Of a stretch of DNA of 64,000 nucleotides, positions 13,211 through 26,085 are shown piece by piece; the stretch's first letter is position 1; each line of letters opens with the position of its first letter. The stretch is from contig JANVCC010000012.1 in the NCBI GenBank assembly GCA_025345505.1, positions 12,427,935-12,491,934 on the forward strand. Direction: 5' to 3'. The notes under the pieces were generated by a model that did no database searches, was not told the origin of the DNA, and saw only the letters and a program-made list of their open reading frames with translations. The DNA is from Todiramphus chloris collaris. Taxonomy: Eukaryota > Chordata > Aves > Coraciiformes > Alcedinidae. The position numbers and the translations under genes were made by a program.

Positions 13211-16033
13211 ATAATTTGTGCATAGGCAAGAATATACATTCACATTCATGTATGTATTAATTGCACTTAGATTTTGTCTCTTCTTCACGTATGATGTGAA
13301 AAAATTACTGTATTGAAATCTTCCCTCATCCTCCTCCTCTCCTTCATTCTTCCATGACTCTTGTTCTTGACTCAGCTATTTTTCTCAATGGTCAGAAATA
13401 AGATGTTTATCTGTGCATTTTGAATAATAAGAGCTCAGAGACTCAGCCTTGGGTGATCTGTACTGCTCTAATTATTTTTTTCTTTTAATGGTTATATCCA
13501 CTAAGAAATGTCCAACAAAACCCTATAATCTATTAGAATTAAAATAAATGATCCAACCACACACCCCAATGTAACCACATCTATTTTAGATTGTCTAGTA
13601 TTTGGTTGAAACGTCTAGTCCAAATCCATTCAAAATGATCTTGCCCATGTCTATACTGTGAAATGAAGTATGTGATGTCATTGTTTTGTATGGGAAGGTC
13701 TTTTGTTTTTTTTGTTTTCCTGGAATTAATGTTTTATAGTTTTATTTATATTGATGTTTCTGTTAAAAAACTTTCTTTAGGAAACGTACATACGTAATAT
13801 ATTTTTCTTTAGGAAAAATGCTCCAAAAATGTAGATGATTAACAAATTGTCTTTTACTTGAATTGCAGGAACATCAACAGGGTAGGCAACCTTTCCTAGA
13901 CTAGATGTTTTTAAGTGGCACAAAGTAACATAATACTTAAAAATGATGATATACCTCTGAATGATTCACCGTATACTGCAAGTCCATCTTTTTTGTAGAC
14001 TTCAGTGAATCAGATCTCTTCTGGCACACAAGGACTGTTTGACATTTTGACTGTGATCTTTCATAAAGGAATTCTTTCACATATTTCTATATATTTTTAA
14101 AGTATTTTTAAATCACCTACATGTCACCTACTTGTCACTCAGTAGCAACTTAATGTACTTATATTTTTACATAATAAAATCTACAAGATTCTATATCTTT
14201 TCCAACTGACAGAATAAAACACTATTTTCACTTGTTCCTGAAAATTCTACATGTTAGCTTTGCACTTGGCTTTTTAGTCATGAGGTTTTTTTTGAACTCC
14301 CGTTGCATTGGTGAGTGGATTTCAGAGGGTTTTAGAAGGAAAGGAAAGCTGGTGGTCAGGAAAGAAATTTAGATAACTGCTTTATAATTTTATTTTTAAT
14401 AATTTTTATAATTTTTTTAATGCGTATAAGAATTATATGTACAGGACCTGTGGAAACAAGTTAAAATGTGGTCATACCTGACTATAAAATAAGAACAATA
14501 TCTAGGTGCAGGGTTCGTGTTTCTGGTTTTGTTTGGCTTTGGATTTTATTTTATTAATTTATTTCTTATTTCATTGTTATTAAAGAAATATTGTAGGAAA
14601 CCCAGTAGAACCACATATGAATGTCTATCAGTTAACTCTGTACAAGAAAAAGAATTCCTAAAGGAGCCCATATATCAACATCCTTGTCAGTAATGTTGAG
14701 CCAACCCAGTAAGCATGTTTTGTCTTTTGCTGCTCAGTTGCTGTGTTTTTACAAATGGCTACCAGAGAGTGACATGTATCGTGTTTTACAATAGCTTTTG
14801 AAGTTTTGATTGTCTTTTTTTTTTCCCCTTCTCTCACTCTGAAAGTGAAGTGAAAACTTTCCTTTCAGGAAAGGAGGAGCAAGGCAGTATGGTGTACGAT
14901 TCTGAGACATGATTCAAGACAAAATGAGAATTATTTTGCCATCTTCTTCTATCTCCCAGTAGCTCACAACTAAAGTGATATAAATAAAACATTTTTATCA
15001 ATTTTGAATTATATTTCAATGTTAATTATGAACCGAAATTCAAACAAGCAAACAAAAAGCAAACAAGAAACAGTCTTATAGAAACAGGAAATTGAAGTCC
15101 TCTGCTAAAATAAATCAATATTCAGGAACACAATTTTTCTAATAGATCAGAATCCCTTGACAATTAGCATCTTGATTTCTTATTCATTATACGATGCACT
15201 TTAGAGAGCCTGTTGGGATCCTGTCTCCTGGGACTAAAAACACATAAATGCATAGTAACATTAGATTGAATTCTCAGTCTAAAGGTGACAGTTTAGTCCT
15301 CTAAATATACCTATTTAGAGAAATGAGAGATGGAAAACATCATCTTTTTCTGTCACTTGCCAGCTGCATCCCAGACTAAAGTGAGGGAGAAAGAAACCAC
15401 TTACTGACAAGGTGAAAAAAGAAAGGGAAGACCAGGAGAAAACACACGTATATCCAGTGAATGCCCTGACACTCTGTCTGAAGACCTAAACTACATCAGG
15501 CAATTGTCTGAGACAGATAACATCCTCTCAGTTCAAAGTAACAGAGGGGAATACAACTGCTATTAGTAAGGCTATTGTTTATCCTTCTGTCTGGCCTTGT
15601 GAAAAAGCAAGAATACAACCAATGAAACATAACTCAGGCAGAACTGTAGAGATGTAGTTGTCTTCTCCCATTTTCCCCACAGGGAAGTGAGGCTTTGTGA
15701 GTTTACACTGGGGACTTCGGCAAAAGAAGCCTGTGACACGTCTGAAAAAGATCAAGTACAAAATACTCTATTATTACCATGTCTGAACCTTGAAGTATTT
15801 TATATCTCCTCTGGCCACTGCGCTTTGTCACTTTGCCAGCATTCACAGAACCTTGTAGATAAGGGAAAAGTGTATAATGTTCATCACATACTTTCTTATC
15901 CTAAGTTTTGTCTGAGTTTTTCCTGAAATTTTAATGGTGTGAATTCTTTCCTGCTAATATCATACAATTTCTGACAAAACTTTCATTGATAGTCATTGAT
16001 GTAGCAGATAAGATGTAGGAAATGATCCCAGGG

Positions 16034-16052
16034 AAAAAAAAAAAAAAAAAAA
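16034..16052. repeat. poly-A tract (A19)
   Basis: Uninterrupted run of A. No upstream retroelement was recognised. Confidence 0.75.
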
Positions 16053-17802
16053 GTTTAAAGGTTTAGAACATTAGTTAATATATTGTACTTGATCACAGTT
16101 CATTAAAGCTGACTTACTTTTTTAGAAAAAAATAATGGAAGAAATTTCACTATTGAATTCTCAGTCATTTTTGTTATCTGAGTAAAATCAACTTCAGCTG
16201 GTGTTCTTGTTTCCTTCTTTTTTACTTGTCTCATAATTAAGATTTTTTTCCCCAAATATTCCCTTTTTAAATTAAAGTTTTGAAATGAAAGTCTCATTAC
16301 ATCCTTTTGCATTATTCAATATAATGAGAAAGACAATTCTAGTGCTTTCACTACCCCATGACTCTGTGTGCAACCTTTCCAAATCCTGCCCTTGGCTGTA
16401 ATGCAGACAAGTAAGCTGGGGCCATTGTTTGCATGGTTTAATAATTCTGCTGCTGGCAAATGACTCAAACAGAGACTTGATTATTCTGTGAGAGTTGTTT
16501 TGTTTCTACAATTTTAACAGGAGAGGGAAGACTAAACAACATTTATTTTTGCTGTCAGTTACATGAAAAGATTAGATCTGTCAATAATAAAATAAATGTG
16601 GTGTTTATGTGATTTACTTGGGATTACATTTTGAGATTTAATGCAGAATGCATCTTGAAGATAAAGATGCAGGTGTTCTTATTGCTTTTCTCGGTATTTG
16701 TGTCAGGTGTAGGGATTACCTTGATAACAGGCAAAAAGTTACAAAAAAATTTACAGCAAATTTTCCAGTTTTTTTAAAACATGAACAGGTTTAGAAGTGC
16801 AGCTGACAGAGAGAGGGGGTGTATAACAAAGCTTAGATTCTTTCAGTACTTCACCTCCACATGAATTCACTTGTCTTTTCCTAAAATGTACAGTCTCTAT
16901 TAGCATATTTTTACTTCTCTACAATATTTCATTAAGTTTTGAACGGCATGTCCACATTATTCTGCTCTCAGAACTGGATGTGAACTCAACAGATATCTAC
17001 TGTGATATACTTTGACTTTCTCTAAACAACTCCGACCTGCTCAAGATGACCACCAGTCAAAGCAGAGCTTGTGCAAATGGTTCCATTTTCATATATTTTC
17101 AATAGACTCTGAAAATATGATTCTAAGTCATAGTCATGTGTGTGTTTGAGTGCCTTCTGCCAATAGATATAGACAAATAATATATTAGGTATTAAAAGGC
17201 ACAAAGATACCAAAGATAACTCCTTGATCTTTCTCTCAAACAGTTTTACATATTCTAACTAATGTCTCCTTTTTCTTCAATGCATAGAAGAAGTTGTTTG
17301 AGACTTACCCTGAAAAATACTGGAATATTTTCCACTCAGTTGAATAATCTAGACCAGAACTTGTTGTAGCTCTTACATATTTTATCTGGTTAATTCAATT
17401 CATGCTTTCAAAAAGCAAATATTTGAAAAATATACAAATGTCCTGTTTATTGCTAATATTCTTGAACATCCATAAAGTCAAGATGTAAGGTTTAGCATTT
17501 TTTTTCTAAATGAAAGTTTCCTTGTAATTTTGAAGACCATAAATAGTATTCAGGACATTCTAGGTAATCGACACACAGTACCTACCTTTTTCCCTGTGGC
17601 ATATTAAAATACAAATGTGTTAAAGTGCAAACTGTCTCCCAGATTCGTAGCTAATTAACTCTCAATGATATGTCTAGCTGCCTATATCAAGGGCAAATTT
17701 TGCAAGTGAAATAAGAGTTTCAAAATGCTTTTATTTTTCCTATGCTGTTGTTTATTTTATAGGTGCAATCAGTGTAATTTAGACAAAAACATGCATTATA
17801 GG

Positions 17803-18942
17803 CACAGAATCACAGAATTACTGAGTTACTGAGTGTGGAAAAGACCTCTGGGATCATCAAGTCCAGCCTATGACCTAACACCACCACATCAGCTAGACCA
17901 TGGCACTAAGTGCCACATCCAGCCTTTCTTCAAACACATCAGGGACGGTGACTCCACCACCTCACTGGGCAGTCCATTGCAATGAGGAAGTGCTTCCTGA
18001 TACCCAAGCGAAACCTCCCCTGACACAGCTTCAGGCCATACCCTCTCATCCTGTCACTAGTTGCCTGGGAGAAGAGGCCAAACTCCACCTGACTAAAACC
18101 CCCTGAGTCCTCCCTGAGTGTCCTATTCTCCAGGCTAAACAAACCCAGTTCCCTCAGCCTCTCTTCTTAAGACTTTCCTTTCACCAGCCTCATTGCTCTC
18201 CTCTGAACCCTCTCTATCACTTCAATATCCTTCTCGAAGTGAGGGGCCCAGAACTGTAAATAGTACTTGAGGTGAGGTTTCACCAGTGCTGAATACAGGG
18301 GGAGAAACACATCCCTAGTCCTGCTGGCCACACTATTCCTGATACAAGCCAGGATGCCATTGGCCTTCCAGGCCACCTGAGCACACTGTTGGCTCATGTT
18401 CAACCGGCTGTCAACCAGGACTCCCAAGTCTGTCTCCACCGGGCCACTCTGCAGCCACTCTTCCCCCAATCTGTAGCGCTACATGGTGTTCTTGTGGACA
18501 AAATGCAGGACCCTGCACTTGGTCCTTTTGAACTTCATACATTGAAGTATGTATGAACCAGCCTGTCCAGGTCCCTCTGCAGCATCTTCCTACCCTCTGG
18601 CAGATCGACACTCCCTCCCAACTTGGTGTCTACTGCAAATTTACTGAGGGTAGACTAAATCCCCACATCCAGGTCATCAATAAAGATACTGAATAGGACT
18701 GGGCCCAGTACTATCCCTGGGGTACACCAGTGGTCACCAGAAGCCAACTGGATGCAGCACCATTCACCACCACTCTCTGGGCCTGGTCATCCAACCAGTT
18801 TTTAACTCAGTGGAGGGTGTACCTGTCCAAGCCATGGACTGACAGCATTTCAAGGAGGATGCTGTGGGTGACTCTATCAAAGGCTTTCCTGAAGTTGAGG
18901 TAAACCACATTCACAGCCTTCCCCTTATCCATTAGGCAGGTA
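17803..18942 (-). mobile_element. CR1-A: 5'-truncated CR1 LINE, minus strand
   Basis: Read on the minus strand, this is the last part of CR1 ORF2 plus the 3' UTR. The 3' end is marked by two direct copies of the 8-bp tail unit CACAGAAT at 17803-17818 (ATTCTGTG in sense). Minus-strand frames at 18807-18998 carry the RT motif around NVVYLNFRKAFD, and those at 18167-18469 carry the C-terminal RT/thumb region with [14 protein letters not shown] and VQRRAMRLV. The reading frame is broken between these pieces, so the copy is dead. Similarity stops near 18942, the 5' truncation point. It sits head to head with CR1-B about 500 bp to the right. Confidence 0.9.
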
Positions 18943-19444
18943 GGTGGAGACTGTGTTTGGGGGGGAAAGCAGGATACTAAGTGGAGATGGTTGAACAAAT
19001 TCTGTCAGGAAATGAAAACCAAACAAATTTTGCACTTTTCACTCCCATGTATCCTGCACCATGCATTTATCCCATTCCCTTGAAGTATCTATCAAATCTT
19101 TAACAGGTCAAAAAAAAATGAACTGACCCTGAATTTATTTTGAAATGAAAAATTGAAGTTAAGTTTTTAATTAATTCCAGTTTTGAAGAGAACAGCACAA
19201 ATTTTGACAAGATCAAAGGCCTGTTTTCTGTCTTCTTTAGGCAAATCAAGGGTGATTCTACAGGTGTTAACTGGTGTACTCATAGTATGAGAGTAAAAAG
19301 AAGTCCCTAATCTCCTAAAGGTTCCTGTGAGATTATGTATACAATTTGCTTTAGCCTTAGTCATTTTAATGTTGTACCTCCCAATAGCTGAGTTCTGAGT
19401 TGAGGTTTGTTTTCTCTGCTGTCTATAATTTTAGATGACTGGTT
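18943..19444. other. Spacer between two head-to-head CR1 copies
   Basis: About 500 bp separate the 5' ends of CR1-A (minus) and CR1-B (plus). The spacer has a G-rich stretch near 18960-18966. No gene or known repeat was recognised. Confidence 0.5.
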
Positions 19445-19479
19445 GCCTAGTAAAAATATTCAGAAACAATCTTAACTCA

Positions 19480-20080
19480 TTTGGATGCCACCATGCTGCT
19501 AGAAAGCTACAACCTGGTTGCTGTTGCTGAAACTTGATGGGACAAATCCCATGACTGAAGTGCTGCTATCAACACCTACAGGCTGTTCATCAGGGACAGG
19601 TGAGGAAGGAGGGGCAGAGGCTTTGTCCTCTAAGTCAAGAAATGGATAGAGTGTGAAGAGTTGTCTCTGAAAATAGCCATGAATAGGTCAAAAACTTATG
19701 GGTAAGAATTAGAGACTGAGGCAATGATAAGAACTTTGTGATTGATGCCTACCACGGGCTGCCAGATTAAAGGGAACCTATTGACAAAGCTTTCTCACTC
19801 CAGCTACAGGAGACTTTGCACTCATAGGCACTCGTCCCACTGGGGGACTTCAACAACACTTACATCTGCTGGAAAATCAGCATGGTGAACTGTAGGCAAT
19901 CCAGGAAGCCCCCAGAATGCATGGAGGACAACTTCTTAAGACAGGTAATAGACAGCCTTACAAGAGGGAATGTGATACTGGACCTGATGGTCACCAACGC
20001 TTGTCAATGACATCAGGATTGTAGGCAGCCTGGTCTGCAATGGTCATGAACTGGTGGAGTTCACATCCCTGAGGGAGATT
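19480..20080 (+). pseudogene. CR1-B endonuclease domain relic
   Basis: In working LINEs this domain nicks the target DNA to prime reverse transcription. Translated pieces resemble the CR1 EN domain in order: a LLESYNLVAVAET-like start, a Arg/Gly-rich turn near 19600-19625, the metal-binding GDFN at 19843-19854, and the His of the terminal motif near 20043. Stop codons and frame changes occur between these blocks, so no continuous protein exists. Assignment rests on motif order, which is characteristic of LINE endonucleases. Confidence 0.75.
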
Positions 20081-20506
20081 GGTCAGGCAAAGAGTAAATT
20101 CAAGACCCTGAATTTTAGAAAAGCAAACTTCAAGCTCTTCAAGCAGTTAGTCAATAGGACCCCCTGAAAAACTGCCCTCAGGGACAAGGGAGCAGAACAG
20201 AGCTGGTGAATCTGTAAGGATGCTTTCCATAAAGCACAAGAGATCTCAATCCTCAGATGTAAGAAATCAGGCAAAGAAGGAATAAGACTGGCATGTCTGA
20301 GTCCAGACCCGCTGGACAATCTAAAGGGCGAGAAGGAAATTCACAGGCAGCAGAAGCAGAGACGGGTGTCCTGGAAAGAGTGCCTGGTTGTGTAGCGATG
20401 GGGTCATGAACGCCAAGGCATGCATGGATCTGAACTTGTCAACGGATGCAAAGAGCTTCTATAGCTATGTCAGCTGGAATAGGAAGGTCAAAGAAAGCAT
20501 ACCCAC

Positions 20507-22130
20507 ATGATGAGCAAGACTGGTAAGTTGGTAACAACAGACAAGGAGAAGGCTGAGGTATTCAAGAACATTTTTGCCTCAGTCTTCACTAGCAACTTCT
20601 CTCCTCACACCTCTCAAGTGGATGCACTGCAAGACAGGTACCAGGGGAGCAAAGTGTTTCCTACTGTAAGAGGTCAGGTTCATGACCACCCAAGGAACCT
20701 GAACGCACATAAGTCTATGGGACCTGATGAAATGCATCCAAGAGTCCTGAGGAAATTGGCCGTTGTAATTGCTAAGCCACTCTCCATAATATTTGAAAAG
20801 TCATGGGAGTCAGGTGAAGTCCCTAATGAGTGGAAAAAGGGAAATAATGCACCAATTTTTTAAAAGGTTAGAAAGGAGAGACCTGGAAACTACCAGTCAG
20901 CCTCACCTCTGTGCCTGGGAAGATCATGGAAAATATATTCCTAGAGGCTATGCTAAAGGACATGGATGACAGGAAGGTGATTCAAGACAGCCAGCATGGA
21001 TTCACCAAGGGCAAGTCCTGCCTTCTGTGATTAAGTGACTACATCAGTGGACAAGGGTAGAGTTATGGATGTTTCTATCTGGACTTATGTAAGGCCTTTG
21101 ACATGGTCCCCCACAACACCCTTCTCTCTAAATTGAAGACATATGGATGTGATGGGTGGACTGTCTGGCAGATAAGGAATTGATTGGATGGTTGCATACA
21201 AAAGGTAATGGCAAATGGCTTGATGTCCAGATGGAGATCTATGAAAACTGGTGTCCCTCAGGATTCCATACTAGGACCAATGCTGTTTAATACCTTCATC
21301 AATGACATAGACAATGGGATTGAGTGCACCCTCATCAGCTTTGCAGAGAACACAAAACTGAGTAGTACAGCTGACACACCTGAGGGACAAGATGCCATCC
21401 AGAGGGACCTGGACAAACATGAGAAGTGGGCTCATGTGAACTTCATGAGGTTCAAAAAGTGCAAGGTCCTGCACCTGATTTGGGAGAAACCCCAGTATTG
21501 ATACAGGCTGGGGGATGAAAGGATTAAGAGCAGCTCTGTGGAGAAGAACTTGGGGGTACTGGTGGATGTAAAGCTGGACAATGTAATCTCACAGCCCATA
21601 AAGCCAACTGGCTACAACCCTGGGCTGCATTAATGAAGCTTGGCCATCTGGGCAAGGGAGGTGATTCTGCCCTTCTACTCCACTCTAGTGAGACCTCACC
21701 TGAGTACTGTGTTCAACTATGGAACCCTCATCACAGGAAAGACAAGAATCTGTTGGAGTAGGTCCAGAGGAGGCCAACAAAATTAGCAGAAGTATGGAGT
21801 ACCTCCCCTGTGTGGACAGGCTGAGAGAGTTGGGGCTGTTCAGTCTGGAGAAGAGAAGGCTCTGGGGAGATCTTATTGCAGTCTTTCAATACTTAAAGGG
21901 GGAATCTAAGAAAGATAGGAACAGACTTTTAGCAGGGCCTGTTGTTATAGGGCAAAGTGTAATGACTTTAAACTGAGAGAGGGGAGATTTAGATGAGATA
22001 TAAGGAAAAAATATTTTATGCTGACGGTGTTGAAGCAGTGGAACAGGTTGCCCAGAGAGATACCACATCCTTGGAAACATTCAAGGTCAGTTTGGTCAGG
22101 TCTCTGAGCAACCTGCTGTACCTGAAGATG
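20507..22130 (+). pseudogene. CR1-B reverse transcriptase relic
   Basis: The first piece (20507-20863) carries the linker and RT entry with a [17 protein letters not shown] segment. A middle part near 21066-21105 has the Y-L-D-L-x-K-A-F-D motif. The third piece (21184-21501) has the T-G-V-P-Q-D-S-I-L-G-P motif and the catalytic box, changed from FADD to FAEN, so both catalytic Asp positions of the pair are lost. A thumb-like segment continues near 21719-21976. Frame changes separate the pieces. Confidence 0.85.
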
Positions 22131-22215
22131 TCCCTGCTCATTGAAAAGGTGTTGGACTAAGTGACCTTTAAAAGTCCCTTCTGACCTAAAGCATTTTATC
22201 ATTCTGTGATTCTAC

Positions 22216-23265
22216 TTGCTACTGAATTTTCTATATATTCTGTGGATGGCTGCTTCTAAAGGGGTTTAATTCTTATTAGGCCTCTTACATCCAGCTCACA
22301 AACTTAAACTGCAAGCTAATACCAGATTTCTAGAGTCCCCGTGGATTTTTTTTCTCCTTCTCCTATTCTAGTCATAGGTCAGGGTTTTTCCCATCCTCTG
22401 GGCATAAAGGATAGTCCTCTTCCCAGATTATCTGACTAAGGAAACATTTGGGATTTCACATTTTCCATTGCACTTATGCCTTTTGCAGTTGGTGGGTTTT
22501 TTTATATATATTAGATATTTTCATCTTAGTTGCTGATTCTGTAACTAAGTAGAGAACACTTTATTTTTACTGTAGAGAATATTCTATCAAAATCATTCCA
22601 TAAGATATATATCAGAACTAAACACTGAATTTTTAATCCATCATCTTCCTTCCTTTTCTACTTCTTATCCCATGTTAATGAACAAAATCTATTCCAAGAA
22701 AATTAGTGATATGGTTGTGAATGCAAAGGTTCACAGAGTGCTGAGAACCTACCAAGTTAATGTTAATAGTTATTGCATAAAAGCTTTCAATTTAATTTGA
22801 AATGGAACTGCAAAGTGGCTCATATGCTGAGATATGCAAGAAAATAATTTATTTCTCAGTAATGGTTGAATGCCAACATCCTAATATTCACCCATTAGCA
22901 GCTAGATGTGTTTAGGTAGATGAAAAGATGTTAATTCAGTTGGAGAAGATCAAACTCTAGTGATTCTTCTTCTTACATTAGGCATTTACTTCCAGTGGAA
23001 GAATTATAAAGGTTTTTTTAGATATAAAACTAATGAATGACAAGCATCAGAAAAATTTCCATAGTATTATTTATAATTATTATTATTTCCTTTAGCAAAA
23101 TCAGTACCTCCTCTGTAATTTCTTCCATGTTTTTTCTCATCAGCAATGCATGGAATGACTCAACCAAACAGTACAATTCTATAACATGCCCAAAATTTAG
23201 AAAGTTGGTTTTTGTTTTTTTTTTTTTTTTAATTGGTGTTAATTAGAAACTTTTAAATTACATAT
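22216..23265. other. AT-rich spacer between tail-to-tail CR1 copies
   Basis: No gene was recognised. It contains a T-rich tract at about 23210-23231, just left of the CR1-C tail. Confidence 0.55.
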
Positions 23266-24385
23266 GGATAGGATAGGATAGGATAGGGTATTTCAGTTGT
23301 AAGGAACTTGTCCAACTGCCTGACCAATTCAGGGCTGACCAAAAGGTAAAGCATTCTGTTAATGGGAATTGTCCAAATGCTTCTTAAACACTGATAGGCT
23401 TGAGGCATAAACTACCTTTCTAGGAAGCCTGTTCCAGTGTTCAACCACCTTCCTGGTAAAGAAATGTTTCTTAATGTCCAGTCTAAGCCTCCCCTGGTGC
23501 AGCTTTCAACCATTCCCACATGTTCTGTCACTGGATGCCAGTGAGAAGAGATCAGCACCTCCGTCTCCATGTCACCAGCTCAGTAACCTGTAGAAAGGAA
23601 TGAGGTCACCCCTCAGCCTCCTTTTCTCCAAACTAGACAAGACCAAAATCCCTGGCTGCTCCTCACAGGACTTTCCATCCAGCCCTTTCACCATCTTTGT
23701 AGACCTTGTCTGGACACATTCTAGGATCTTTACATCTTAAATTGGGGGGCACAGAACTGCACACAGTACTTGAGTTGTCACCAATGCTGAGTACAGCTGG
23801 ATAATCACCTTTTCTGAGTGGTTGTCCTGTGTTTGATGCACCTCAGGATGCACTTTGCCCTCTTGGCTGCCAGGACATGTTCCTGACTCATATTGAGCCT
23901 GTTTTTGACCACCACTTCTAGACCTCTTTCTTCAGGAGTTCTCTCCAATCACTCCTCTCCAAGCTTATACTTGTGCCCAGCATTACTCCATCCCAGGTGC
24001 AGAATCTGGTATTTTGACTTGTTATATTCATCAATAATATAGCCCAATGCTCCAGCCTATCTAGATCCCTCTGCAAGACCTCCTGTTTCTCAAGACAGTC
24101 AACAGCACCTCACAGTTTTATATCATCATCATGCTAGTGATGCATTCAACTCCTGCATCTAGATCATTGATAAATATATTGGACAGAACTGGCACAGAAT
24201 TGAGCCCTGAGGAACACCACTGGTGTCAGCCAGATGTAGCCTCACTCATCAGAAACATTTGAGCTCTGCCCTTCAGCTATCTCTCCATCCGGTACACCAT
24301 AAACCTGCTCATCCCACAGTTGGATAACTTGTGCAGAAAGATGCTGTGAGGCAGTGTCAAAAGCCTTGCTAAAATAACATCATAT
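23266..24385 (-). mobile_element. CR1-C: CR1 LINE with GGATA tail, minus strand
   Basis: Its 3' end, at the left, is four tandem GGATA units at 23266-23285 (TATCC in sense), a different tail from the ATTCTGTG tails of the other copies, so it belongs to another CR1 subfamily (CR1-Y-like from memory). Read on the minus strand it covers the 3' UTR, the RT C-terminus and part of the RT core. Similarity ends near 24385 at a segment reading the KAFD region. Frames are destroyed by many indels, which suggests an old copy. Confidence 0.85.
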
Positions 24386-24719
24386 TCCATACACCACAGT
24401 TTTAACTGTAATGACCATTCTCTGCAAGGTACCATCTTCTCTCCTTTTTTATAGCTTTGCAAGATACATATATTAAACTGTACAGAGCACTTTCATGTGA
24501 GTTTTTGGGAAATCTGTAATGTGAATCTTTCTACTAGTATTCTTATGTACTATTGAGATACACAGAGAAGAAAAACACTAATATTTAGATTTTCTGGGAT
24601 ATTTTAGATACTTTGAGAAAGTATATGCACTGTGCCCATTTTACAGTTCTAACACACTGGAATTGAATTTGACCTCCCCTGGAGCCCAAAAAATGAGATT
24701 TTCCATCACTTATAATGAG
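24386..24719. other. Unassigned sequence between CR1-C and the satellite array
   Basis: No gene or repeat was recognised. The left edge of the tandem array is gradual; the first recognisable unit boundary is near 24722. Confidence 0.5.
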
Positions 24720-24903
24720 AGGTCAGAGAGACACGAAACTTACATACAGGTAAAGGGACAATGCTGTTGCAAAAGTCATGCCAATGGCTGCAGAGCACTG
24801 CATCAACATCATCCCCAACACACCTTTATATCTCATGAAGTTCACCCACAGTTCAGGGGAACTCAGCCTCATCCCCAGGCTGCCACTATTGTTTTGGACA
24901 GGG

Positions 24904-24921
24904 TTAGGACTAGGGTTAGGG
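24904..24921 (+). repeat. Telomere-like tract in first complete unit
   Basis: TTAGGAC, then CTAGGG and TTAGGG, immediately before the anchor at 24922. Interstitial telomere-like sequence, degenerate. Confidence 0.75.
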
Positions 24922-25286
24922 TTCAGAGATCTAGAAAGCTTACATCACCAAGGAAACTGAGGCTGCAAAAGGCTTACCAAGAGAAGAACTGCAGTGTGCC
25001 AACATTGCACCTTCCACACCTTTCTATCTCCTAAGGGCAACCATGATGCTGGGGACCTCAGCCTCAGCCCCAGGCTGCGAGTATACTTTGTGATAGGGAT
25101 AGGGTTAGGATTATGGTTAGGGTTCAGTGATGTACAAAGCGTACTTTTCCAAGGACACTGGGGCTGCAAAAGGCATGCCAAGGGCAGCACGACACTGCAC
25201 CAACGTTGCTCCCACAAAACTTTTCTATCTCATGAGGTTCACCCATGATGCTGGGGACCTCAGACTCAGTCCAGGCTGACACTTGT

Positions 25287-25321
25287 TTGGGATAGGTTTA
25301 GGGTTAAGGATAGGGTTAGGG
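25287..25321 (+). repeat. Telomere-like tract in third unit
   Basis: Two exact TTAGGG hexamers with related variants (TTAAGG, ATAGGG) directly before the anchor near 25322. Confidence 0.75.
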
Positions 25322-25845
25322 TTGAGAGATCTACAAAGAGTAGACATACAAGGACACTGAGACTGCAGAAGGAATGACATGGGGACAACGGCACTGCACC
25401 AACATTGCCTCCTCAACACTTTTCCATCTCCTGAGGTTCACCTGTGTTGCTGGGGACCTCAGCCTCAGCATCAGGCTGTCACTACTGTTAGGCTTAGGGT
25501 TTAGAGATCTAGAAAGCACATCTGTCAAAGGATACTGGGGTTGCAAAAGGCATGCCAAGGGCAGCACGGCACATCACCAGCATTGCTCCCACCACAAGTT
25601 TCTATCTCACGTTTCACCCATGGTGCTGGGGACTTCACACTCAGCCCCAGGCTGCCACTGTGCTTATAGTTATGGTTTGGGTTCAGAGATCTAGAAAGTG
25701 TACATGTTCAATGACAGTAGAACTACAGATGACATGCCATGGGGAGCACGGCACTGCACTAACACTGCCTTCTCAACACCTTTCCAAATCCTGATATTCA
25801 CTCCTGGTGCTAGGGACCTCAGCCTCAGCCCCAGGATGCCACTGA

Positions 25846-25883
25846 GGTTATGATTATGGTTAGAATTAGGGTTAGGGTTAGGA
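25846..25883 (+). repeat. Telomere-like tract in sixth unit
   Basis: Several TTATGG/TTAGAA variants followed by two exact TTAGGG hexamers and TTAGGA, directly before the anchor near 25884. Confidence 0.75.
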
Positions 25884-26047
25884 TTCAGAGATATAGAAAT
25901 TCTACATCTCCAGTGACACTGGTGCTGGTAATGTCATGCCATGGGGACCACGGCACTGCTCCAACATAGCCACCTCCACACCTTTCTATATCATGAGGAA
26001 AACCATGATGCTGGGTTACTCAGCCTCAGCCCCAGGCTACCACTACC

Positions 26048-26085
26048 TTTAGGGTTAGTGTTAGCATTACAGTTAGGGTTAGGGT
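26048..26085 (+). repeat. Telomere-like tract in seventh unit
   Basis: Three exact TTAGGG hexamers with TTAGTG and TTAGCA variants. This is the richest telomere-like tract of the array. Confidence 0.8.

Larger units (their letters stand above)
3370..17802. other. AT-rich non-coding stretch, microsatellites only
   Basis: About 14 kb without a recognisable gene or transposon. Open frames are short and low in complexity. Two parts are less AT-rich than the rest, about 8.6-9.7 kb and 15.2-15.9 kb; they could be old degraded repeats or conserved non-coding DNA, but I cannot assign them. Simple repeats include T-rich 6003-6028, A-rich 9943-9971, ATGT at about 10428-10445, the CAAA-type tract at 10951-11033, the TACA/TA tract at about 13149-13210 and A19 at 16034-16052. 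Confidence 0.55.
19445..22215 (+). mobile_element. CR1-B: long CR1 LINE with endonuclease and RT relics, plus strand
   Basis: This is the longest CR1 copy in the window, about 2.8 kb. It covers the apurinic-type endonuclease domain, the linker, the reverse transcriptase and the 3' UTR. The endonuclease motif GDFN can be read at 19843-19854, and a G-H-E-L-V-E-F segment near 20043 matches the C-terminal endonuclease region. RT pieces are readable at 20507-20863 and 21184-21501. The catalytic FADD box has become FAEN at 21340-21351, and stops and frameshifts lie between pieces, so it cannot be active. The 3' end carries ATTCTGTGATTCT tail copies at about 22200-22214. The 5' end is truncated within or just before the endonuclease. 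It faces CR1-A head to head and CR1-C tail to tail. Confidence 0.9.

Noticed and set aside
15640-15700. Possible splice acceptor and exon (TTTTCCCCACAG, then an open frame to 15926)
   Set aside because: The 79-codon frame has no recognisable domain, and such acceptor-like strings are common by chance.
15660-15730. Possible MIR SINE core (CCCATTTTCCCCACAGGG then GTGAGG)
   Set aside because: Only a short, imperfect resemblance to the MIR core, with no flanking match.
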